Shown piece by piece: positions 1-9,260 of a stretch of DNA of 54,668 bases (position 1 is the stretch's first letter; the number at the start of each line of letters is the position of its first letter). The notes beneath the pieces are model-generated. The model ran no database searches and was not told where the DNA came from. It saw only the letters and a list, made by a program, of their open reading frames with translations. The stretch covers positions 1 to 54,668 of the forward strand of contig NZ_JAFA01000050.1 in assembly GCF_000519185.1 (NCBI RefSeq), written 5' to 3'. The position numbers were made by a program, and so were the translations under genes. The stretch comes from Paraburkholderia nodosa DSM 21604. Its GTDB lineage: Bacteria; Pseudomonadota; Gammaproteobacteria; Burkholderiales; Burkholderiaceae.

Positions 1-1
1 C

Positions 2-142
2 GTTACGCGCTTCCCCCCCGGCGGTCCGCACAACGACAGTGATCCCATGAAGGACGATGCCTACGTCTGCGTGATCCTGCGTGACCTCAACACGGTAGAC
101 CTCGCTTTTTCGCCCTCTGCGTCCGGTTGTGCGCACAAGTAA
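2..142 (+). CDS. 3' end of an unidentified gene (partial)
   Basis: The reading frame is open from the window edge and ends with TAA at 140-142, giving the last 46 residues of a protein that begins outside the window. The tail reads ...DDAYVCVILRDLNTVDLAFS...GCAHK. It contains two cysteines and shows no membrane segment. It ends 19 bases before the hydrolase start at 162, so the two genes are probably co-transcribed. In Burkholderia, genes beside DUF2235 hydrolases often encode small lipoproteins (for example DUF3304) proposed as immunity proteins. The tail is compatible with that, but the identification is only a guess from context. Confidence 0.5.
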   Translation, partial: VTRFPPGGPHNDSDPMKDDAYVCVILRDLNTVDLAFSPSASGCAHK

Positions 143-161
143 TCAAAAGGAACGTCACACC

Positions 162-1775
162 ATGACAGTACGCCAAGCTGGCGCGTCCATTTCGGACGAT
201 GGGCTTTTTGATGCCGCAAGGGTCGGGGGGACGACAAACCTAGACGAATTGCTGTCATCCGCCAACAAGGATGGCCCGCTTTCGCTGCGCGACGCCAAGT
301 GCCGCCTCTATCCGAAGCTTTCATTTTTCTTCGATGGCACAGGAAACAACTTTGATATTGATGAGCCACTGCAACGCCTTTCGAATGTTGCCAAGCTCTA
401 TCGATCCGCAACCAGCGATCAAAAAGGAAAAGGAGCCACGCCAACGTACATTCCGGGCGTAGGGACGCCATTCAAGGTACCTAAAATCATGGGCTATACC
501 GACATGCTTGTCGATGACAGAGGCGGTGCGGCGGGTCTAGGCTTGGGCAAGGGCGGAGAGATGCGTATTCAGTACGCACTGGCCGAATTCTCGCGCATTC
601 TTGAGCGGGAGTGGGGGCCAGAGGCGTGGAAGAACATGCAGTCCATCAGCGTCTCTATTTTCGGGTTCTCGCGCGGCGCGACGCAAGCACGGGCCTTTGT
701 ACGCCGGTTGATCCGGACGAAATGCCAGCGCACGGAAAACGGCCTAGTCTGGCAGGCCCCCTTCGGGGAACGCACACCGGTGCGCATCAAGTTCATGGGT
801 CTGTTCGACACGGTGGCGTCGGTTGGCGGCCCGACACTGCATCTCGGCTGGGCCACTGACCTGGCGATTCCGCCCGAAGTCGAGCGCTGCGTGCATTTCG
901 TTTCGGCACACGAGGTACGCGAAGCGTTCCCGTTGGACTCTGCACGCGTGGGCCGCGCGTATCCAACCAATTGCGAGGAAGTCGTGTATCCGGGTGTCCA
1001 TTCTGACGTAGGCGGCGGATATGAGCCAGACGTACAGGGGCGCAGCAACCGGCTCGCGCGCATCCCTTTGCGCCACATGCTGGCCGAGGCACTGCGCGCG
1101 GGAGTGCCGATGCAACTGCCAAAGAATCTCGATCCCAAGCTGCGTAATGAGTACGTGCTCGCCGATGACGATGCAGTGGTGAGCCTTTATCAGGGGTACA
1201 TGGACGCGTTGCCTATTGCAGAAGGAGACGACCTGGAATCACTGATCCACGCCCACCGCCGCCTAAATTTCCATTGGCGCGCAACCGTAGAGCGCCAGCC
1301 CCTTGATACGCGCGTACTCGGACGGCTGTACGGAAAAGTCAGTGCCGCGTGTGAAAGCGTGCCCCCCGCTACTGACGCCGACCATTCCGAGTGCCATCCT
1401 ACTCAGTGGACTTATGACGTTCCGCAGCACCCTGAGGAACAGGCCCGGCAGCTGTTGGGGGAGCAGCGCAGGCTGGTGCAGCGCGTGGCGTATTTGCGCA
1501 ATCCTGTCGTGCGCGCGGCAAACAATCGCAACTGGCCGCCACCGGAGCCGCGCAAGCGGACGGCGTATGAAGACCTGATCCTTGAGGCATGGGATAACCG
1601 CGAGGCCTTGTCAACAGCGGTGGACGGACTTCTGGCCGAGCACGTTCATGATTCGGTCGCGCACTTTACTTCGTGGCCTTGTGCCCTTTATGACCCGCGC
1701 GGGCTGTACTGCGATGGGGAAAAGTATTATGCAGATGCCATCAAGGTTGGGGATCGCGACGTCGAGACAGCGTAA
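162..1775 (+). CDS. DUF2235 alpha/beta-hydrolase, probable Tle-type phospholipase effector
   Basis: This is a 537-residue predicted lipase of the DUF2235 (T6SS phospholipase effector Tle1-like) family. The visible motifs are FFDGTGNN at residues 56-63, the nucleophile elbow GFSRGA at 168-173 (Ser170), GLFDTVASVG around Asp216, and GVHSDVGGGY at 278-287 (His280, Asp282). These supply the expected Ser/Asp/His residues. Residues from about 290 to the end match nothing I recognise. No signal peptide or membrane segment is visible, as expected for a T6SS-delivered cargo. The ATG at 162 follows an AAAAGG element; an in-frame start at 129 is possible but overlaps the preceding gene. Known Tle proteins hydrolyse membrane phospholipids in target cells. 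No VgrG, PAAR or Hcp gene is in view, so delivery by T6SS is inferred. Confidence 0.85.
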   Translation: MTVRQAGASISDDGLFDAARVGGTTNLDELLSSANKDGPLSLRDAKCRLYPKLSFFFDGTGNNFDIDEPLQRLSNVAKLYRSATSDQKGKGATPTYIPGVGTPFKVPKIMGYTDMLVDDRGGAAGLGLGKGGEMRIQYALAEFSRILEREWGPEAWKNMQSISVSIFGFSRGATQARAFVRRLIRTKCQRTENGLVWQAPFGERTPVRIKFMGLFDTVASVGGPTLHLGWATDLAIPPEVERCVHFVSAHEVREAFPLDSARVGRAYPTNCEEVVYPGVHSDVGGGYEPDVQGRSNRLARIPLRHMLAEALRAGVPMQLPKNLDPKLRNEYVLADDDAVVSLYQGYMDALPIAEGDDLESLIHAHRRLNFHWRATVERQPLDTRVLGRLYGKVSAACESVPPATDADHSECHPTQWTYDVPQHPEEQARQLLGEQRRLVQRVAYLRNPVVRAANNRNWPPPEPRKRTAYEDLILEAWDNREALSTAVDGLLAEHVHDSVAHFTSWPCALYDPRGLYCDGEKYYADAIKVGDRDVETA

Positions 1776-1782
1776 CGACTGC

Positions 1783-1817
1783 GGCTACGGACAGGGGCTA
1801 CGGACAGGGGCTACCGG
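1783..1817. repeat. 13-bp tandem repeat, 2.7 copies
   Basis: The unit GGCTACGGACAGG occurs at 1783-1795 and 1796-1808, followed by a partial third copy. It lies just after the hydrolase stop codon. No function is evident, and slippage duplication is the simplest explanation. Confidence 0.7.
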
Positions 1818-1921
1818 AGCTTACATGCACCGCCTACGTTTGCATCATCGGGTAGCGATAGACTGCCTCAATCTCGCTCGCGATCATGCGCGCGAACGCC
1901 AACGAGTGCATACCCCAACGC

Positions 1922-2284
1922 TCAATTACACCCACTCACAGTGCAATACTTGTTGTACACGAGCCCTTTCCCGTCCATCCCCGAGATCGTTCGCGTGCCA
2001 TTGCCGTAGTTCGTGATCGTCTCGGTCCACGTCGAACCGTCGGCGGCCTGCCCCGTGATAAACGTCGTGTCGCCGATGGATGCACCGGTCTGCTCCCAGG
2101 CCTCGCCCGGCAGCTTCTGCTGATGCCCGTTGACCGTAGACGTGTTGCCGAAGCGCTGCACCGTGTACGAATTGCCCGATTCGTCGACGCAGTTCTGGAA
2201 GGCGTCGTTGCCCCAGCATTTGGCAAAAGCGGCGGGCGCCGCAAAGGCGCCGAAAACGATGAGGCTGAGTGCAATGCGCTTCAA
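1922..2284 (-). CDS. Small exported cysteine-containing protein of unknown function
   Basis: This 120-residue protein begins at a TTG codon: (M)KRIALSLIVFGAFAAPAAFA, a clear Sec signal peptide with an AFA-K cleavage site. The mature part is about 99 residues, rich in Gly, Thr and Asn. It has four cysteines (KCW, NCV, YCT, GCN) that could form two disulphides in the periplasm. The start is chosen because the signal peptide begins there and GGGGAAG lies just upstream; the frame stays open to 2410, but those extra residues are Arg-rich and look untranslated. It is convergent with the DUF2235 gene. It resembles hypothetical exported proteins of Burkholderiaceae, and I cannot assign a function. 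Confidence 0.7.
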   Translation of the reverse strand: MKRIALSLIVFGAFAAPAAFAKCWGNDAFQNCVDESGNSYTVQRFGNTSTVNGHQQKLPGEAWEQTGASIGDTTFITGQAADGSTWTETITNYGNGTRTISGMDGKGLVYNKYCTVSGCN

Positions 2285-2538
2285 TGACTTCCCCGAGAAA
2301 ACGCCCTTTTTCTGGCTCGATTCACCGCGAGTCCCAGACCGGCGGCGCGCGAAATTGTACCGTAGCCGCCAAGGCGACCTATCGGATGCGCCGGATGCGC
2401 TGCATCGCACGCTCCCGCTAGTTATCGGACAAAAAACGGATGACTTGATGGGCGAAAAGAGAACCGCAGCGCTGCTAGTCGTTAAGCACTCGACGCTAAA
2501 AGGAACGCCGAATCGACCAGATCGGTCAGCAGAAAAGG

Positions 2539-2560
2539 ACGTCGGGCCGTGGCCCGACGT
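2539..2560 (-). terminator. Probable terminator of the acs-DUF4212-symporter unit
   Basis: This is a GC-rich inverted repeat, ACGTCGGGCC paired with GGCCCGACGT around a 2-base centre. Read on the minus strand it is followed by CCTTTTCTG. It lies about 115 bp downstream of the symporter stop codon. Confidence 0.55.
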
Positions 2561-2591
2561 CGAATTCCCGCGTACTGCTTCGAGGACCGGC

Positions 2592-2636
2592 GCGGGAACG
2601 AGAGGACTTCAGTATCGCCTCGCCCGCCCGTTTTTT
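2592..2636 (+). terminator. Terminator-like hairpin on the plus strand
   Basis: GCGGG (2592-2596) can pair with CCCGC (2623-2627), with an inner GAGG/CCTC stem, followed by T6 at 2631-2636. No plus-strand gene ends nearby, so it would act only on read-through or on an unannotated transcript. The stem is imperfect. Confidence 0.3.
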
Positions 2637-2674
2637 AGGTGCTCGACCGCACACCCGCAATCAGGTCCCTGCCC

Positions 2675-4693
2675 TCACGGGTGGCGGATATAGTCCACCA
2701 GCGCGAGCGTATACGCGTCCGGCTTGCGATCGAGCAGACTCACGCCGATCGCCACGAGAAAGCCTGCGGGCACACCGAACACGCCCGAGCTGATGGGCTC
2801 GATGCCGAACCATCGCGGGCCCGCAAAACCCGTGAGCTGCGTGAAGAACGGGTACGTCGAGACGATGTAGTAGACGCACACGGTCAGCCCCGCAATCATG
2901 CCCGCCACGGCGCCAAATCGCGTCGTGCGCTTCCAGAACACGCCGAGCACGAGCACGGGAAAAAGACTCGACGCCGCCAGCGAAAACGCCGCCCCCACCA
3001 GAAACAGAATATTGCCCGCGTTGAGCGACGCCACGTAAGAGGCGAACAGCGCCACGCCGAGCAGCAGGATCTTCGACATCGTCACGCGCCGCTGGCTCGA
3101 CGCGCTCGGATCGACCATGTGGTAGTACACGTCGTGCGAGAGCACGTTCGAGATCGTGAGCAGTAGACCGTCCGCAGTCGAGAGCGCAGCCGCGAGCGCA
3201 CCCGAGGCGATGAGCCCCGACATCACGTATGGCAGCCCCGCGATTTCCGGGGCGGCGAGCACGACCATGTCGGGCTGCATCTGGATGTCACTCCAGCGCA
3301 CCACGCCGTCGCCGTTCACATCCGCAATGCTGATGAGGTACGGCTCGACGCGCCGCCACTGCATGACCCAATGCGGCAGATCGTCGAAGCGTTGCCCCAC
3401 CAGATGCGTGAGGATCTCGAACTTGATCAGCACCGCGAGAACCGGCACGGTCAGATAGAAGAGCGCGACGAAAAAGAGCGTCCAGCCCACCGAGCGCCGC
3501 GCTGAGGCCACCGAGGTCGTCGTGTTGTAGCGCGTGAGGATGTGCGGCAGGCTCGCCGTGCCAAGCGAAAGGCACAGGAGCAGCGAAAGGAAGTTGCGTT
3601 GATGAATGCGCCGCTCGGCTTCGTCGTCGGCGGGAAACGGTTCGTTCATCGGCACGGGCGGTGAGGCGCGCTCGAGCAGGTCGTCGCGCTGGCGCGTCCA
3701 CACCATGCGCGCGGCGTCCACGTCGCGCGGGAAGGCGTTCAATTCACGCTCCAGTGAATCGATATCGCGCAGCGGGCCGTTGTGGCGGCGCAGGTCCGCG
3801 AGCGATTCGACGAGGTGCGTCTTCTCCGCGACATACGACTGCGGCAGCGTGTCGAGGCGCGTCTGCCATTGCGCCGCGCGCTCGCGGTAGGCGTCGCGCA
3901 CGGTGGCTTCGGCACTCGCGCCGCGCACGTCGTGCTCGAGCGCTTCCACGCGCTGCATCACGTTGCCGTATTCGATTTGCGGCAGCCAGCTCAGGCCGTC
4001 GCGGTGCGCGATCAGCGAGACCGGAATCAGGATGGCCGCGATGAGAATGATGTATTGCGCGACCTGCGTCCACGTCACGGCGCGCATGCCGCCGAGGAAC
4101 GAACACACGAGGATGCCCGCCAGCCCGCAGAAAATGCCAATGGCGAAATCCACGCCGATGAAGCGCGTGGCGATCAGCCCCACACCCTGGATCTGCGCGA
4201 CGAGATAGACGAACGAGCAGAGGATGGTCGCGAGCACGGCGAGCGCACGCACGAGGTTGCTCGAGAAGCGCGTGCCGAGGAAGTCGGGAATGGTGTAGCG
4301 CGCGAGCTTGCGCACATACGGCGCGAGCAGGAAGGCGACGAGGCAGTAGCCGCCCGTCCAGCCCATCAGGTAAGCGAGGCCGTCGTAGCCGCTCGCGTAG
4401 AGCGAACCTGCAAGGCCGATGAACGACGCGGCGGAAAGCCAGTCGGCGGCCGTCGCCATGCCGTTGAAGAACGAGGGCACGCGCCGCCCTGCCACATAGT
4501 ATTCGACGAGGTCCGAGGTGCGCGAAAGCAGCCCGATCACCGCATAGACCGCGATCGGCACGAACAGGAACACATAGCCGATCCACATGCCGGGGCCGGT
4601 GGAAAGCTCGATCCGCCACATCACGTAGACGAAGGCGAGAAAGCCGAGCGTGTACAACGCGTAGGAGCGTATCAGCCGGTGCGCAAGCCTCAT
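2675..4693 (-). CDS. Sodium:solute symporter, VC_2705/ActP-like subfamily
   Basis: This 672-residue inner-membrane transporter of the SSS (SLC5-like) family has about 13 hydrophobic segments. Typical family sequence is seen at 60-135 (EYYVAGRRVPSFFNGMATAADW) and around residues 373-390. Together with the DUF4212 protein encoded just upstream it matches the small/large subunit pairs known as VC_2705-type symporters. Substrate is inferred as acetate or another short-chain carboxylate because acs is upstream. Two oddities are visible. Residues ~240-368 form a long hydrophilic, charged, probably helical insertion between membrane segments. Residues 458-469 (DVNGDGVVRWSD) fit an EF-hand calcium loop. 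The start ATG overlaps the upstream stop codon (ATGA). Confidence 0.9.
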   Translation of the reverse strand: MRLAHRLIRSYALYTLGFLAFVYVMWRIELSTGPGMWIGYVFLFVPIAVYAVIGLLSRTSDLVEYYVAGRRVPSFFNGMATAADWLSAASFIGLAGSLYASGYDGLAYLMGWTGGYCLVAFLLAPYVRKLARYTIPDFLGTRFSSNLVRALAVLATILCSFVYLVAQIQGVGLIATRFIGVDFAIGIFCGLAGILVCSFLGGMRAVTWTQVAQYIILIAAILIPVSLIAHRDGLSWLPQIEYGNVMQRVEALEHDVRGASAEATVRDAYRERAAQWQTRLDTLPQSYVAEKTHLVESLADLRRHNGPLRDIDSLERELNAFPRDVDAARMVWTRQRDDLLERASPPVPMNEPFPADDEAERRIHQRNFLSLLLCLSLGTASLPHILTRYNTTTSVASARRSVGWTLFFVALFYLTVPVLAVLIKFEILTHLVGQRFDDLPHWVMQWRRVEPYLISIADVNGDGVVRWSDIQMQPDMVVLAAPEIAGLPYVMSGLIASGALAAALSTADGLLLTISNVLSHDVYYHMVDPSASSQRRVTMSKILLLGVALFASYVASLNAGNILFLVGAAFSLAASSLFPVLVLGVFWKRTTRFGAVAGMIAGLTVCVYYIVSTYPFFTQLTGFAGPRWFGIEPISSGVFGVPAGFLVAIGVSLLDRKPDAYTLALVDYIRHP

Positions 4694-5055
4694 CGTTGCT
4701 GTGCCTTGCTGGCTTCGCGAATGGCGACGTCGGCTTCGAGCGCGGCTTGCAGCACACGGTCGGCGCGCTGCATCAGCACGATATAGATCGTGACGAGCAG
4801 CACGTAGAGCAGGATCGCGCCCTGTGCGCCGAGGTAGAACGGCAGGCTGAAGCCCGCGAAGCGCAGGTCGGCGAGCGGCCGCGCAAAGAGCGGCGCGACG
4901 AACGAGACGAGGAAGCCGATCGTCATCAGCACGGCGATCAGCGCGAGATTGAAACGCCAGTAGCGCCGATGCGCGCGCGCCATCGCCTCGCTCACCGGGG
5001 GTGGCTCAGACAATGGATTGAGATTGTTCTGCGGGGTAGTGTGTGGCGCGGCCAT
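4690..5055 (-). CDS. DUF4212 symporter small subunit
   Basis: This 121-residue membrane protein has two clear hydrophobic helices (FNLALIAVLMTIGFLVSFVA and a second beginning GAQGAILLYVLLVTIYIVLM). It ends in a short charged tail. DUF4212 proteins are the small partner of VC_2705-type sodium/solute symporters, comparable in position to YjcH in the E. coli acs-yjcH-actP operon. The stop overlaps the symporter ATG by four bases, so translation is probably coupled. I chose the ATG at 5055 because it gives the family length; the frame is open further upstream to 5133. Confidence 0.85.
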   Translation of the reverse strand: MAAPHTTPQNNLNPLSEPPPVSEAMARAHRRYWRFNLALIAVLMTIGFLVSFVAPLFARPLADLRFAGFSLPFYLGAQGAILLYVLLVTIYIVLMQRADRVLQAALEADVAIREASKAQQR

Positions 5056-5117
5056 GCGCCTGTGTAGCAAAAACGCGTATGGCCGGCAATCCGGGGCAAT
5101 GCGGGGATCGATGCGGT

Positions 5118-5143
5118 GCGCGGCGCCAGCCAAGGCGCCGCGC
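5118..5143 (-). other. GC hairpin between acs and DUF4212 genes
   Basis: GCGCGGCGCC (5118-5127) is a perfect inverted repeat of GGCGCCGCGC (5134-5143) with a 6-base loop. There is no T-tract on either strand, so it is more likely an RNA-stability or attenuation element lowering downstream expression than a full terminator. Confidence 0.5.
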
Positions 5144-5155
5144 CAACCTCGGCGT

Positions 5156-7138
<1,983 letters not shown>

Positions 7139-7475
7139 CGACAACCCCTTGGTGAAGATGAAACGTCAAACTCGTGGACACGCATGAGCATCTTCAATGC
7201 CCATGCGCGCCGTCTCCGTGCGCCGCCGCCCGCTCGCGGGCACGGCGCTATTGGCTTGCGCCGGGAGCCACCATTGTGGCATCCCGGCATGCATGGGCGC
7301 GCAATCCAGGCACGATCGTGCGCGATCTTCGCAATCCACCCATGCCGGCAAGATTAAGCGTAGCAACTTACCGTCCACTTACGCGCGCACACGCAGACAA
7401 TGCAAGCGGCGCGCCATGGCACACAAGTAAGCAGACATTTAGAATGCTAACTGAACTGCGCACCCGGATTCCAGC
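7139..7475. other. Divergent intergenic region (337 bp)
   Basis: This separates acs (minus) from the EamA transporter (plus) and must hold both promoters. I see no strong sigma-70 pair, operator palindrome or small ORF with a good ribosome site. Confidence 0.55.
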
Positions 7476-8372
7476 TTGAATCGCTATTCCCTGTTTCTCA
7501 TTGCCTCGATGCTGCTCGTGGGCAGCAACGTCGGCATCGGCAAGTCCATCGTCGCCTTCATTCCCGTTCCACTCTTCGCGCTGCTGCGCTTCGTGATCGC
7601 CCTCGCGGTGCTCGGCCCGCTCCTGCGTCGCTCCAAAATGCAACAGGTGAAGCGCGGCGAATGGATCAATCTGTTCCTCCAGGCGCTGTTTGGGACATTC
7701 GGGTTTACGCTGCTGATGCTCGGCGGCGTGCATCGCACGAGCGCGGTCGCGGCCGGCGTCATCACGAGCACGATCCCCGCCGTGGTCGCCCTTTTCTCCT
7801 GGCTCTTCCTGCGCGAGCGCCCCGACGCGCGCGCGCTCGCTTCCATCGTGCTTGCCATTGCGGGCATCGCGGTCATCAATCTCGCCCACGTGGGCGGCAG
7901 TGGCGACAGCGGCGCCAGCTCGTTGATCGGCAACCTGATGGTGCTCGGCGCGGTGTGCTGCGAATCGCTCTATGTGATCCTTTCGCGCCGTCTCACCCAA
8001 ACGCTGGCGCCGCTCGACATCTGCGCATACACACACCTGTTCGGGCTTCTGCTGATGCTGCCCGTCGGGCTGCCCGGCGCACTGTCGTTCGATTTCGCGA
8101 GCGTCCCTGCGGGCATCTGGTGGCTCGCGCTCTGGTACGGGCTTTCGGCGAGCGTGTTCTCGTTCTGTCTCTGGATGATGGGCATCCGCCACGTGCCGGG
8201 CAGCATCGCCGGCGTGTTCACGGCCGTGCTGCCGGTGGCCGCGGCCGTGTACGGCATCGCGTTTCTCGGCGAGCGCCCCACGCCCGCGCACGGCATTGCG
8301 CTCGCCTGCGTGGTGGCCGGCATCGGGCTCGCGAGCCTCAAGATAAGGCGCGTACCGCCGGTGGCCTCATGA
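7476..8372 (+). CDS. EamA/DMT-family transporter
   Basis: This 298-residue integral membrane protein has about ten hydrophobic segments arranged as two EamA repeats (roughly 1-135 and 150-290). It is a drug/metabolite-transporter superfamily member like RhaT or YdcZ relatives. The conserved LRERP-type turn is visible at the end of the first repeat and LGERPTPAHGIAL in the second. The substrate cannot be deduced. Translation appears to start at TTG (7476): MNRYSLFLIASMLLVGSNVG places the first helix at the N terminus, and no in-frame ATG precedes the first helix. No convincing Shine-Dalgarno sequence is seen. Confidence 0.88.
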   Translation: MNRYSLFLIASMLLVGSNVGIGKSIVAFIPVPLFALLRFVIALAVLGPLLRRSKMQQVKRGEWINLFLQALFGTFGFTLLMLGGVHRTSAVAAGVITSTIPAVVALFSWLFLRERPDARALASIVLAIAGIAVINLAHVGGSGDSGASSLIGNLMVLGAVCCESLYVILSRRLTQTLAPLDICAYTHLFGLLLMLPVGLPGALSFDFASVPAGIWWLALWYGLSASVFSFCLWMMGIRHVPGSIAGVFTAVLPVAAAVYGIAFLGERPTPAHGIALACVVAGIGLASLKIRRVPPVAS

Positions 8373-8562
8373 CCATTCCGTAATAGGGTTGAAAGTTTCT
8401 GGGCGCGGGCAGCGCTGCCGGAATCCCGGCGAGCCCTTTGTGCGACGCTGTACAATAGCGCCCGCCCGACCCCTCGCGCGCGCCTTCTGGCCCTAACCAG
8501 ACGACTGCGCTCAGGCAGCCCCACTTAGGCAGCCCCGCCCCATTTCGTCACCGTGATTGCCC

Positions 8563-9207
8563 ATGTCCGCCGCACGCCCCCAGCCGCCTTCCGCCGCCGC
8601 ACCGGGTAAAGCCCGTCGCCGCATGCGCCCGCTGCCCAGCATCATCTTCATGAGCCGCTGGCTGCAGGTGCCGCTCTATCTGGGCCTGATCGTCGCGCAA
8701 GCCGTGTACTGCGTGCTGTTCCTCAAGGAGGTCTGGCACCTCGTGAGCCACGCCACCACGCTCGACGAAACCAGCATCATGCTGGCCGTGCTCGGCCTGA
8801 TCGACGTGGTGATGATCTCGAATCTGCTCATCATGGTGATCGTGGGCGGCTACGAGACCTTCGTCTCGCGCCTGAATCTCGAAGGCCATCCCGACGAGCC
8901 CGAATGGCTCGACCACGTGAACGCCGGCGTGCTCAAGGTGAAACTCGCCATGGCGCTCATCAGCATTTCGTCGATCCACCTGCTCAAGACCTTCATCAAT
9001 CCCGACGCCGCTTCGGCGCATACGGTGATGTGGCAGGTGATCATCCATGTGGCGTTCCTCGCTTCCGCGCTCGTGATGGCGTGGATCGACCGCATCACCA
9101 CGCATACGCACCCCGAACACTATCAGGAGCTCGCCGCCCGCCATCCGGCGCCGGGCGGGCCCGCCGCTGCGCGTCGCGCGGTTCCCGAGCACGCCGAGTC
9201 CGACTGA
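8563..9207 (+). CDS. UPF0114 family membrane protein (YqhA-like)
   Basis: This 214-residue protein is recognised as TIGR00645/UPF0114 from FMSRWLQVPLYLGLI and from IDVVMISNLLIMVIVGGYETFVSRL. Four hydrophobic segments lie at about 30-55, 75-100, 130-150 and 160-180. The Ala/Pro-rich N-terminal 25 residues and the last 25 residues are hydrophilic. The family's function is unknown. The ATG at 8563 is preferred over a TTG two codons upstream. It ends 53 bp before fumarase and could be co-transcribed with it. Confidence 0.88.
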   Translation: MSAARPQPPSAAAPGKARRRMRPLPSIIFMSRWLQVPLYLGLIVAQAVYCVLFLKEVWHLVSHATTLDETSIMLAVLGLIDVVMISNLLIMVIVGGYETFVSRLNLEGHPDEPEWLDHVNAGVLKVKLAMALISISSIHLLKTFINPDAASAHTVMWQVIIHVAFLASALVMAWIDRITTHTHPEHYQELAARHPAPGGPAAARRAVPEHAESD

Positions 9208-9260
9208 ACCGCGCACACGACACACATTATTCAAAACACCCGTCCCCACAGAAGCTAGCC

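Larger units (their letters stand above)
2285..2674. other. Intergenic region without a gene (390 bp)
   Basis: This lies between the small exported protein and the symporter gene, both on the minus strand. Besides the two hairpins listed separately (2539-2560 and 2592-2636) I see no credible coding sequence. The promoter of the exported-protein gene must lie near 2290-2400, but no strong -35/-10 pair is obvious. Confidence 0.6.

Noticed and set aside
1783..1817. 13-bp tandem repeat as an attachment site or mobile-element scar
   Set aside because: No integrase, tRNA or matching copy elsewhere in the window; simple slippage is sufficient.
8904..9260. N-terminal extension of fumarase (in-frame ORF from 8904)
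   Set aside because: It overlaps the UPF0114 gene; family homology begins at the ATG at 9261.
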